A DNA stretch of 64,000 bases from Pseudomonas sp. EpS/L25. Lineage in GTDB: Bacteria; Pseudomonadota; Gammaproteobacteria; Pseudomonadales; Pseudomonadaceae. Below are positions 57,104-64,000 of this stretch, piece after piece; position 1 is the stretch's first letter, and the number at the start of each line of letters is the position of its first letter. The stretch spans positions 1,118,263 to 1,182,262 of the forward strand of contig NZ_LNUP01000002.1 in NCBI RefSeq assembly GCF_001512295.1. The letters are read 5' to 3'. The notes beneath the pieces are model-generated. The model was not told the DNA's origin. It saw nothing but the letters and a program-made list of their open reading frames with translations, and did no database searches. The position numbers and the translations under genes are program-made.

Positions 57104-60100
57104 TTAGTGTTTGAGATCCACAACCATGAATGCCACTGCAATCTCACGACGATCAATGCGATAGGTTGCTACGTATCCAGCTATTTCAGAATCAGGAGGT
57201 CCCAGAAGCTCGCAATCAAGGTGCGTGAGATGAATGGGAGGGTCATGTTCTATCATTTTTTCGATGTATTCGAGGATGGCGCCTATGCGATTTGTGTATG
57301 AGTAGATTACATGGAAATATAGGTCGCAGACGCCGTAAGATAATAGCTTGTCAAAGTGGGCCTTAATATTTCTTCGATCGACTGAGGTACATACGAGTGC
57401 TTCGAAAATAGATATCTCCTGGCCGGAAACACGAATTACTGCATCGCGCTCTCCAGGATTGCCATTTGCAGTTGATCCTCCGAGGGACTGATCTGCTACA
57501 TCCCATTTGGTGACTGCAAGCCGTGCGGCTAGCACTTCTCGAAATGCAGTATTAAGATCGTTTTCAAACCTTGCCTCTTCACCAGGATTTTTTCGGTCAC
57601 GAAGCATCGCTGTCATGTGTTGTAGCGAAGCTACGGCGCGTGACACCTGTCGGATGAGATAGCCGCGAACCCCACCACCCAGAGGGCCAAGAATATCGCC
57701 TACTTGTGAAGGCTGAAGCTCAGTCAGGATTTGCAATGCAGCCCGAATCGATGAAATCGAATCCTGAACCACCGATGCTTGAGCAACGCTTGGAGTAGAG
57801 TTGCCAGATTGAAGGTCATGCTTGAGCGTAGTTAGCCGATCATCAGGGCCGAACTCAATAATGGCTGCATCTAATATTGCCATCGCGTCTGTATGAAGTC
57901 CCATTTCCTGCTTAGAAAGTACCGCAATGACTTCAAGATCTAGACTTCGCCTCTCTTGGCGATACGTAGCGATTCCCTCTAAGGCATTTTCAGGCTGTTG
58001 CAATGCCAGCATAAGTAGGGCGCGATTAGCAATTAAGCTATTGCTGGCTGAGTTCTCATTGGTAGCAATAACAGAATTTATTTCTGTCATCAGATCTATG
58101 CCAGTTATTTTGGCATCGCCTTCCAACGGCTGCAAGGTGGGTCCGAGAAGCTGTTGAATTGCAACTGCAAAAATATTCTCTCTATATGCGCTTGCTGCTC
58201 CTGGACGTGCGGCAAGACGCTGCAGGGTTGCTCTGGCTTCTTTAAGGTTTCCATTTGGGCGTAATAACTGAGAGGTCGCTTTATAGAAAGCTAATTTTTC
58301 GTGTGCTTGTCTCGTTGTAGGTTGGTCTAGTGATAGGGGAATAATGGCTTCATCGAGGGTAGGCCAATTTTTCTCTTTCAGAAGTAATCGTAGCTCAAGA
58401 TCGAAAAATGCCAGCCGAAACTGCGGTGGTGCACGATTTAGGTCTTGATCAGCAGCATCTAGATGCTCTCGGGCAAGGTCTGTTTCATCTGCAAGTATTA
58501 AGGATTCAATGCGATGTTGCAGCTCAGGCCACGTCCAAAATTCTGATGCTTCATCCGGCTTGAGCTGCTGCAATCTTTTCCTAATAGTAGATTTTGCCAC
58601 AGCAGGTAGGTGTTGGGAGAGTTCCGCTAGTAGCACCGGATCATCGGATATTGAAAGCGTTTGGAGGATATCCTCTTGATAGCTGCCGCTTAGCCGACGC
58701 CAAGCGGCTGCAATATCTTCTGCAGGCGATGCCTCTTCACGCTTAAGAAAACTGGCAGGCTTATATCTGTCTGTTAGAGCACCGATGCGTCCTTTCTCAT
58801 CATGCTCAATAACAGTGCGCGATATAAGCGTTTGAAGTGTGGTGGCTAGCTCTGGCGGAATGGCTTCGTCTGGCCAAGAGGCAACCGCCCGCGCTAGCAG
58901 TCTCACGTGTTCTCTTAAAGTTTTGGCAATTGAATGGCGTAAGGATGGTTTTTCTTCGGTCGGTGTATTTCGTAATAACTTTAAACTATCGAATGGAATT
59001 AGCAATTTATCTCGTTCGACTGCATCGTGCGCAAATGCAGTCTTGATAAGCTGCGCTGCGAGGTTTGCAGATAGATTAGGCGCATCCGTCCAGTCTAGAT
59101 TGAGTTCGCGTGCAAATTTTGAATACAGCGTCACGATTGGGAAGGCGACGGAAACCGATGCTTTTGGAAGATTGTTTAACCCCTCAAGCACTGCATTAAA
59201 ACAAGCCCGTGGGGCATTGTCATTATATGATGCAAGGTCTACTAGATTTTTTAGTAATGCGGTTTGTAGCTCTTCGTTTTCTCTCGCCAATAACTGCAAA
59301 AGTGTCCGGCCTATAGGTCTGCGTGAGTCCGAAGGCGACCTTCTGCGAGTGTAGGCTTCGGTATGACACCAGGTTATCAGTGAGGCGTATTCTGCTAGAT
59401 GAATAGCGCCTCTAGGAAGATAGTAAGCAACAAGGGATAGAGCATCCTGGATTGCGAAATCCTTAGTCTGGGCTTCACGACTTAAACTTCGGTCGTCATG
59501 CCTTGTAGACTCTTGGCACCACTCGACTAAAAGTCTGGTTGCCAGGCATGACATATGAGGATGCATCAACATATCCACTAGTAGCCCAGGCGCAGAACGG
59601 ACCTGCAGCAGAAGCTGCTGCAATGCCACTGGGTGCTCAGCAGCGATTGATAAAACTGATGTTGCTGTGTCCAGAATGTTATGTGCAATATCGGTTTGTT
59701 CGAGCTCGGAGCAAAGTAGAGCAAATGAAAAGTTTGCCGTGTCAAATCCGATTAGTCGTTCCATCACAAGGTGTTCGAAATCAGGGCGCTGGAGAAAGTC
59801 GATTTTAAATACCAAAGCTTCATTCGAAAAAATATAGGATGGCGGTCGATAATGTAGTTGATCTCGCGGAATCTTAAATGTATTCTTGAGAAGCGAATAG
59901 TACTGAGTGGTATCGTTTTTCCATGTGCCCCAGAGGGTCTGCCGCTGTAGTGCCCTCATAGCTGCCTCACGGCAGTAGCGCATTTCAAGGGGGCTCCAGC
60001 TCGTGTCCCATCTACTGTAGCTGCCGAGGATGTCGCACCACGCAGACCACTCCAAGAAAGCTCTATCGATTGCTTCTTCTTCCGCATCTAATAACGGCGA

Positions 60101-60688
60101 CACGTGATCAGTGTCGCTTTCGAGCTGGACTGCTACCTTTGCAGTAGTGCTGGTATCGTCCGTGGCGCTATGCTGCTTAGGGCATAACTGCTCCCACAGT
60201 CGTCCTGCAAGCCAATTCGGGCTCTTTGTTGGTATTTTTAGCTCTAACCAACGCTTCTCAATTATTTTTTCTACGAGAGCTTTAAGATCAGGAGGAGGGC
60301 TATCGGACTTAGCAACGAGGCGGGCTTCGCCCAGTTTTTTCAGAAACACCTTTGTATTTGGGCTTGGATAGGTGATGTATGACCAAGTACCGATAGGAGC
60401 TTTAGGCATAATCCAGCGACCGCCGTCGTACGACACCCAGCCCATGCACTGGAGCTCGCCAAACGTTGGGCCGTTGTCTTCAAGACGCTGCTCTGATTCA
60501 TCCCACAGTTTGGCAACATCATCGGTGCCGCCTTGGTACTCTAATCGATAGTATTGACACAAGTTAAGAATGCTCAGCTCGTCGACTACGTCCTCCTGGT
60601 CGGCGTTGAAGTGCGAGCGGCCTGAAAACGATAGCCAGCGCCCGAAAAGCTGCCTCAGCTCGCGCCGCACCTGTAGTGGAGCGTGCAT
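57104..60688 (-). CDS. Large protein of unknown function, possible defence component, 5' end disturbed by an IS remnant
   Basis: About 1194 residues from the first start outside the IS (ATG at 60688); the open frame runs on to 60757 inside the IS. The N-terminal part (about 1-200) is globular with many tryptophans (LWDESEQRLEDNGPTFGELQ). The middle is leucine/alanine-rich and looks like helical repeats. The last ~130 residues form a separate mixed alpha/beta domain (VSGQEISIFEALVCTSVDRR, then YFHVIYSYTNRIGAILEY). No ATPase or nuclease motif was found. It faces the giant helicase gene across 580 bases. I do not recognise the family. The ribosome site is poor (GAGGG two bases from ATG), so the true start may have been lost to the IS. 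Confidence 0.7.
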   Translation of the reverse strand: MHAPLQVRRELRQLFGRWLSFSGRSHFNADQEDVVDELSILNLCQYYRLEYQGGTDDVAKLWDESEQRLEDNGPTFGELQCMGWVSYDGGRWIMPKAPIGTWSYITYPSPNTKVFLKKLGEARLVAKSDSPPPDLKALVEKIIEKRWLELKIPTKSPNWLAGRLWEQLCPKQHSATDDTSTTAKVAVQLESDTDHVSPLLDAEEEAIDRAFLEWSAWCDILGSYSRWDTSWSPLEMRYCREAAMRALQRQTLWGTWKNDTTQYYSLLKNTFKIPRDQLHYRPPSYIFSNEALVFKIDFLQRPDFEHLVMERLIGFDTANFSFALLCSELEQTDIAHNILDTATSVLSIAAEHPVALQQLLLQVRSAPGLLVDMLMHPHMSCLATRLLVEWCQESTRHDDRSLSREAQTKDFAIQDALSLVAYYLPRGAIHLAEYASLITWCHTEAYTRRRSPSDSRRPIGRTLLQLLARENEELQTALLKNLVDLASYNDNAPRACFNAVLEGLNNLPKASVSVAFPIVTLYSKFARELNLDWTDAPNLSANLAAQLIKTAFAHDAVERDKLLIPFDSLKLLRNTPTEEKPSLRHSIAKTLREHVRLLARAVASWPDEAIPPELATTLQTLISRTVIEHDEKGRIGALTDRYKPASFLKREEASPAEDIAAAWRRLSGSYQEDILQTLSISDDPVLLAELSQHLPAVAKSTIRKRLQQLKPDEASEFWTWPELQHRIESLILADETDLAREHLDAADQDLNRAPPQFRLAFFDLELRLLLKEKNWPTLDEAIIPLSLDQPTTRQAHEKLAFYKATSQLLRPNGNLKEARATLQRLAARPGAASAYRENIFAVAIQQLLGPTLQPLEGDAKITGIDLMTEINSVIATNENSASNSLIANRALLMLALQQPENALEGIATYRQERRSLDLEVIAVLSKQEMGLHTDAMAILDAAIIEFGPDDRLTTLKHDLQSGNSTPSVAQASVVQDSISSIRAALQILTELQPSQVGDILGPLGGGVRGYLIRQVSRAVASLQHMTAMLRDRKNPGEEARFENDLNTAFREVLAARLAVTKWDVADQSLGGSTANGNPGERDAVIRVSGQEISIFEALVCTSVDRRNIKAHFDKLLSYGVCDLYFHVIYSYTNRIGAILEYIEKMIEHDPPIHLTHLDCELLGPPDSEIAGYVATYRIDRREIAVAFMVVDLKH

Positions 60689-60696
60689 ACCCTCTA

Positions 60697-61132
60697 GGCT
60701 CTGTACGAAAAATCCGAGCGAGTAGAATTGGCACCATGAGGGGCTGGAGGGCCGCATGGCAAAGCGTTACGAACTCCCGGATGAAGCGTGGGAGCTGATT
60801 GCAGATGTTGTTTCGCCTGAGCAGAAGAGGGGGCGGCCACGCAGTGATGACCGGCTGATGCTCAATGGCATCTTCTGGATCCTGTGTTCAGGTGCTGCCT
60901 GGCGCGACCTGCCAGAGCGGTTCGGCCCCTGGTCGACGGTGTATCAGCGGTTTCGTGACTGGCGAGATGACGGCACCTTTGATCGAGTTCTCGAGCGCCT
61001 ACGATGTTCGGCTGGCTGAAGGAGAGTCGCAGGATCGGCACTCGCTACGACAAGCTGGCAAAAAGTTTCGCGGCGATGGTCACGCTCGCTTGCACGCTGC
61101 GCTGTCTGCGCCAGTATTTTTCGTACAGAGCC
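60697..61132 (+). mobile_element. Internally deleted IS5-family element (436 bp)
   Basis: Exact terminal inverted repeats bound it: GGCTCTGTACGAAAAAT at the left and ATTTTTCGTACAGAGCC at the right. TA flanks the ends on both sides, a possible 2-bp target duplication. Inside, the start of OrfA is joined near 61000 to the end of OrfB (FGWLKESRRIGTRYDKLAKS, then LRQYFSYRA), which is in the -1 frame. Complete relatives are about twice as long, so roughly 400 bp of transposase, with the catalytic residues, is gone. It could move only if a full-length relative supplied transposase. Confidence 0.88.
60756..61019 (+). pseudogene. Truncated IS5-family transposase OrfA
   Basis: The 87 residues begin MAKRYELPDEAWELIADVVS, then QKRGRPRSDDRLMLNGIFWI and GAAWRDLPERFGPWSTVYQR, the usual N-terminal domain of this transposase group. 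After VLERLR the frame runs into DNA from the far end of the element and stops. The DDE catalytic part is missing, so it cannot transpose alone; a DNA-binding fragment could in principle still be made. Confidence 0.85.
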
Positions 61133-61494
61133 TAGCGTTGATGGATGGGAAGCCGCGAGGCATTGCTCAAGATTTTACCCGCTGGGTCAATCGGCAACGA
61201 AGAACCAAAGGGCGGACCACATTTTCCCGCCATGAAATGGAAGAAACGATCCGCCAGGCGTTTTCTAATCAGCGTCGGTTTGCAGGCAATGATGGTGCTG
61301 GGATTCGAGCCCTTACGGTACATGGCGCAAAAAATCGTGAGTTTGATTTGGTGCTTGTACTCTGGCCCGCATCAATTGGGGGCGACGAGATCCAAAAAAG
61401 GCGACTTCTTTACAATGCGATCACGCGAGCGAAAGGAAAGTGTTTGGTTCTGGTTCAGAGCGCACGAGCTATGACTGCGCCTCCGTTCACCTAG
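61133..61494 (+). pseudogene. C-terminal fragment of a UvrD-type (SF1A) helicase
   Basis: Immediately right of the IS, an open frame encodes about 120 residues with helicase motif V (IRALTVHGAKNREFDLVLVL) and motif VI (KRRLLYNAITRAKGKCLVLV), then stops at 61494. The Walker A, Walker B and other N-terminal motifs are absent. The fragment points right and its missing 5' part should have lain where the IS and the large minus-strand gene now are. So it was probably removed by an IS-associated deletion. No activity is expected. Confidence 0.75.
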
Positions 61495-61909
61495 ATCGGC
61501 ACCTCTAATTCGTAGTTCGAGAACCGTTGGGCATAAAGCCCCCTGGTGCGCATTTCGGGGCAAGCCTCCCTAGAGGCGTGGGGATTATGGTTGATTGGGC
61601 AATAATAGGATCTTGCGTACCTATGCAGCGACGGCCGAGGGGTAGGATAAGTTACAGAATTAGTGCTGTGGTCTCGATATCCATACCGCCTGGGCATGGC
61701 TGGTAACGTCAGCTGCATTTAAGATTAATTTGAAGGTGTCTCAACGCTAGGTCAATAGCCGGGCATTGAGATGAAAATACACAGGAGATAATAGTCTTCG
61801 ATGAATTTCTTTTATGATCTAGATGAGGCTGGAGTGGTTTTGGGTTTTTGCACCTGTAAATTAAAGCTTCATCGGTCATCTGGTTTTAGTTGATGGGTGA
61901 TATAATTAA
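61495..61909. other. Gap with no firm gene
   Basis: These 415 bases are AT-rich, especially after 61740. A 31-codon frame at 61801-61896 (MNFFYDLDEAGVVLGF...) has AGGAG thirteen bases ahead, longer than usual, and is left as a weak possibility. Nothing else is seen. Confidence 0.4.
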
Positions 61910-62902
61910 TCAAATGATTGATGGAAAGTCTATAGATGAAGCGCTAGTGTTAGGAATGATGGATTTTAACTCTGTTATTATCTCGTCAAGGAGGTTGCTG
62001 GGTAAGTTTTGAAAGGAGCTAAGTGAAAGGTTCAGTATTTTCCCCACAAGTATCCCTACGTGTGCTGTTAGGCATAAGGCATCGCGAGACTTAATGGAGG
62101 GAATGCCATAGAAGTCAGTTGTTTCGTCGTGTTCTTGATAAAAGTTGTTAGGGCCTATAGCTAGTTTTGGAGTGCACGGTATTCCTTTAATGTTAGGATG
62201 GGCGCCGCCATCTATGCAGATCTGATATGTGTCAGAAACCTGCTCGCTAAGTCTAGAATCTTTGTTTTTAAGCAATTTTTTTACGTCATCGACAGCATTG
62301 CCAAACGCCTTGCGGGAAGCTTTCATCGACGCTTGGTCGATGTGACGGTCCTGCCATATTTGCGCAAGCGAAGCATCGTTTGCGATCAAAAAGGCGTAGC
62401 AGCTCGCTTCAAGAGCCGTCCGCACGATAGATGGCACCGCATATGGCTGACCACTCAATGTCATGCGAATACTGGCCGTCCATAAGTTTCGAGAATGTAT
62501 CATAAGCTTAAGAGCTGTAGGGTTTATGTTCCTGTGCCGGTCTTCCGGCATAACTTGGCGGAGTAAAAATATATCAATTTTCTCGAATAGTTCGAGTTCT
62601 TGTATCTCAGCGTTTACTGCGCCTTTTGATTCGTTTAGGCCTTGATCTAGAAGTGTAATTAGTGGGGTGATAAAAAGGTTCATTATTTTTGCTGCTAACT
62701 CTAGTGGCTGACAGATATCCCGGAAGGGGCTATTAGAAACGATGAATAATGGCGGATTCTCAAGTAAGCAATTATAGGCGGCAAAAATTAACATCCCAAC
62801 GTTAGCTGAGCCAGCTAATTTTAACAATAGTATGGGTCTCGGTGTGAGGTCTTCGACGCGTTGCTTCGCTTGAAATGCCGATAACTCTTTTCGACTGTTC
62901 AT
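61910..62902 (-). CDS. DUF5677-like protein of unknown function
   Basis: The 330-residue, mostly helical protein has LFITPLITLLDQGLNESK in the first third and a central block TASIRMTLSGQPYAVPSIVR, then TALEASCYAFLIANDASL. That R-T-A/L-x-E pattern is what I associate with DUF5677 proteins found in accessory regions. The ATG at 62902 directly follows a 34-bp palindrome; an in-frame ATG at 62938 would be encoded by the palindrome itself and is less likely. No signal peptide or catalytic motif is clear. It faces the UvrD fragment and sits between the putative defence genes and the integrase. Confidence 0.6.
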   Translation of the reverse strand: MNSRKELSAFQAKQRVEDLTPRPILLLKLAGSANVGMLIFAAYNCLLENPPLFIVSNSPFRDICQPLELAAKIMNLFITPLITLLDQGLNESKGAVNAEIQELELFEKIDIFLLRQVMPEDRHRNINPTALKLMIHSRNLWTASIRMTLSGQPYAVPSIVRTALEASCYAFLIANDASLAQIWQDRHIDQASMKASRKAFGNAVDDVKKLLKNKDSRLSEQVSDTYQICIDGGAHPNIKGIPCTPKLAIGPNNFYQEHDETTDFYGIPSIKSRDALCLTAHVGILVGKILNLSLSSFQNLPSNLLDEIITELKSIIPNTSASSIDFPSII

Positions 62903-62907
62903 CTGTC

Positions 62908-62941
62908 CAGGTGACACCGCCCCAGGGGGCGGTGTCACCTG
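62908..62941. repeat. Perfect 34-bp palindrome before the DUF5677-like gene
   Basis: CAGGTGACACCGCCCC and GGGGCGGTGTCACCTG are exact 16-base inverted arms around AG. The element ends five bases before the ATG, so in mRNA it would form a very stable GC-rich hairpin over the ribosome-binding region, and in DNA a dimeric operator. It is strikingly GC-rich for this AT-rich stretch. Confidence 0.85.
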
Positions 62942-63371
62942 TTTGGTATGGGTGATATCGAGAGCTTAGCAGTGCACGGGCGTGCGGTCGCCAAGGCTGC
63001 CAGGCTTTGTGGACCTGTCGGTTCTTGAGTAGGTCAGCGTCGGTGTCTAATTGTCGGGAGGTACGGAAGTTTTCCCAGCCATGTTAGAGCGCTGAGCGCG
63101 AATGCAATAGCTGGATCTGAGCCAGCACCAGCTTCTCTTCCTCGGCCTTGCGGCAGAGGACGATCCAATCGATGCTGCGTCTCTGCCGATCTACTTTGCC
63201 TACCAGGACCAGGTGGCTGTGGCGATATGAAATGGGTGTGCGTGTCGGGCAGAAACTAAGCGTTGCTGGTGGTTAGTATACCGATCTTGCTATACCGCCT
63301 TTATGACGATTGGCAGGATGTCATTGAGCAGGCCGCATTGGCCGAGTCGGGCGAAGCTATCTACCAAATGC
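62942..63371. other. Gap between the DUF5677-like and integrase genes
   Basis: There is no firm gene in 430 bases. A minus-strand frame ending at 63084 reads LVLVGKVDRQRRSIDWIVLC, then RKAEEEKLVLAQIQLLHSRS. It has a protein-like composition but no clear start or ribosome site; it may be a fragment. Two direct copies of TATACC lie near 63280 and 63294. Confidence 0.45.
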
Positions 63372-64000
63372 TCAGCTGATTGAGCGCCAAGAGGAACCAA
63401 GTATGTTCAGAAGCTGCTGCCCCAGAAGTCTCCAGGCTTCGGTTTTTTCTTTAGCATAATCATGATGTAAGTAATGCCGGCGTACTTTTGAGCCGCCAAG
63501 TAGGTGATTCTGGCAGCGGTCAATTATCTCCAGCGTAACGCCCAGCTCCTGCATCATGGTCGCTCCTGTACGACGTAAATCATGCGGTGTCCATTCTCCT
63601 TTTGCGCCCTTGCTTAGCACCAGTGAGTCATCATGGTGGCGACCTGTTAGAGGTTTGCTACGGTTCTTGAACCGGCACTGCCGGTCACCAATGAGCTTGC
63701 TGACAGTCTTGGTGTCGACGTGACTGCTTTCGTCCTTGCTTGGGAAGCAGAATAGGGTATGGCCGGTTTCCTCTTTCAGGCTCTTGAACTGATCCAGCGC
63801 GAACGGCGACAAGAACACGTGATGATCCTGGCGCTTACCCTTATGGCCCTTGGTAGCTTCGGCTGGGATAAACCAGGTGCCTTTTTCCAGATCCACATGA
63901 CGCCATTCGGATTTGAGCAGTTCACCAATACGGCAGAGGGTGCTCAAGCAGATCCAGACGGCGCATTGCACACGTGTGTTGACCGGGCGAATGCCGGAGT
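63372..64000 (-). CDS. P4-type tyrosine integrase, C-terminal part (continues beyond the window)
   Basis: The frame is open to the right edge, so the N-terminal arm-binding and core-binding domains lie outside. The catalytic domain shows the first arginine in LSTLCRIGELLKSEWRHVDL, the lysine region in PAEATKGHKG, and the His-x-x-Arg box in WTPHDLRRTGATMMQELGV. The distal histidine lies in IDRCQNHLLGG and the nucleophilic tyrosine in VRRHYLHHDYAKEK. All catalytic residues are therefore present. The gene points into the element, so its attachment site should lie just right of the window. Excision may be governed by the AlpA protein at 45.3 kb. Confidence 0.92.
   Translation of the reverse strand, partial: SGIRPVNTRVQCAVWICLSTLCRIGELLKSEWRHVDLEKGTWFIPAEATKGHKGKRQDHHVFLSPFALDQFKSLKEETGHTLFCFPSKDESSHVDTKTVSKLIGDRQCRFKNRSKPLTGRHHDDSLVLSKGAKGEWTPHDLRRTGATMMQELGVTLEIIDRCQNHLLGGSKVRRHYLHHDYAKEKTEAWRLLGQQLLNILGSSWRSIS

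Overview
The window looks like a Pseudomonas chromosome. The evidence is high-GC housekeeping DNA, the linked order thrS-infC-rpmI-rplT-pheS-pheT-ihfA-merR-tRNA-Pro, an aerobic-type cob cluster, and close matches to pseudomonad proteins. The species cannot be fixed from the sequence alone; P. oryzihabitans-like is a guess.

Layout. (1) 1-8888: the 3' end of a probable cobalamin riboswitch, then ten tightly overlapping genes for late cobalamin synthesis: cobO, cobB, bluB, cobD, cobC, cobQ, cobU, cobT, an alpha-ribazole phosphatase gene and cobS. Together they adenosylate and amidate the ring, add the aminopropanol arm, make dimethylbenzimidazole and join the two halves. (2) 9-16.8 kb: a c-di-GMP phosphodiesterase, a decayed alcohol dehydrogenase, a FadL-type porin, rnd-ycgL-hydroxyacid dehydrogenase, a nitroreductase and ycgN. 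(3) 16.8-24 kb, minus strand: an RpiR-type regulator, a D-Ala-D-Ala dipeptidase and a complete five-gene peptide ABC transporter, laid out like E. coli ddpXABCDF. (4) 24-30.8 kb: an SRPBCC protein, oligopeptidase B, a YafJ-type amidotransferase, small membrane proteins, tRNA-Val and yfdX. (5) 31-38.4 kb: the translation operon and tRNA-Pro. (6) 38.4-43.2 kb: a decayed region with hpaR, an hpaI fragment joined to an amino-acid permease that may have lost its 5' end, a DUF3156 gene and a FeaR-like regulator.

(7) 43.2-64 kb: a lower-GC, mosaic integrated element. It has a CP4-57/P4-like core (a YfjI-type DUF3987 protein, AlpA, an inovirus Gp2/YfjJ-type replication protein) and, at the right edge, the C-terminal part of a P4-type tyrosine integrase. 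Between these lie gene fragments and what looks like an anti-phage cargo. The cargo includes a 2214-residue protein (transglutaminase-like region, DUF4011, SF1 helicase, Vsr/DUF559-type nuclease, DUF3320; the architecture I recall as the Hhe defence protein). It also includes an unrecognised ~1194-residue protein, an internally deleted IS5-family element, the C-terminus of a UvrD-type helicase and a DUF5677-like protein.

Most worth a second look are the Hhe-like giant, its uncharacterised large neighbour cut by the IS remnant, an 11-copy heptamer repeat between the divergent yfjI and alpA genes, and several long perfect palindromes. All assignments were made by reading the sequence; no database search was run.
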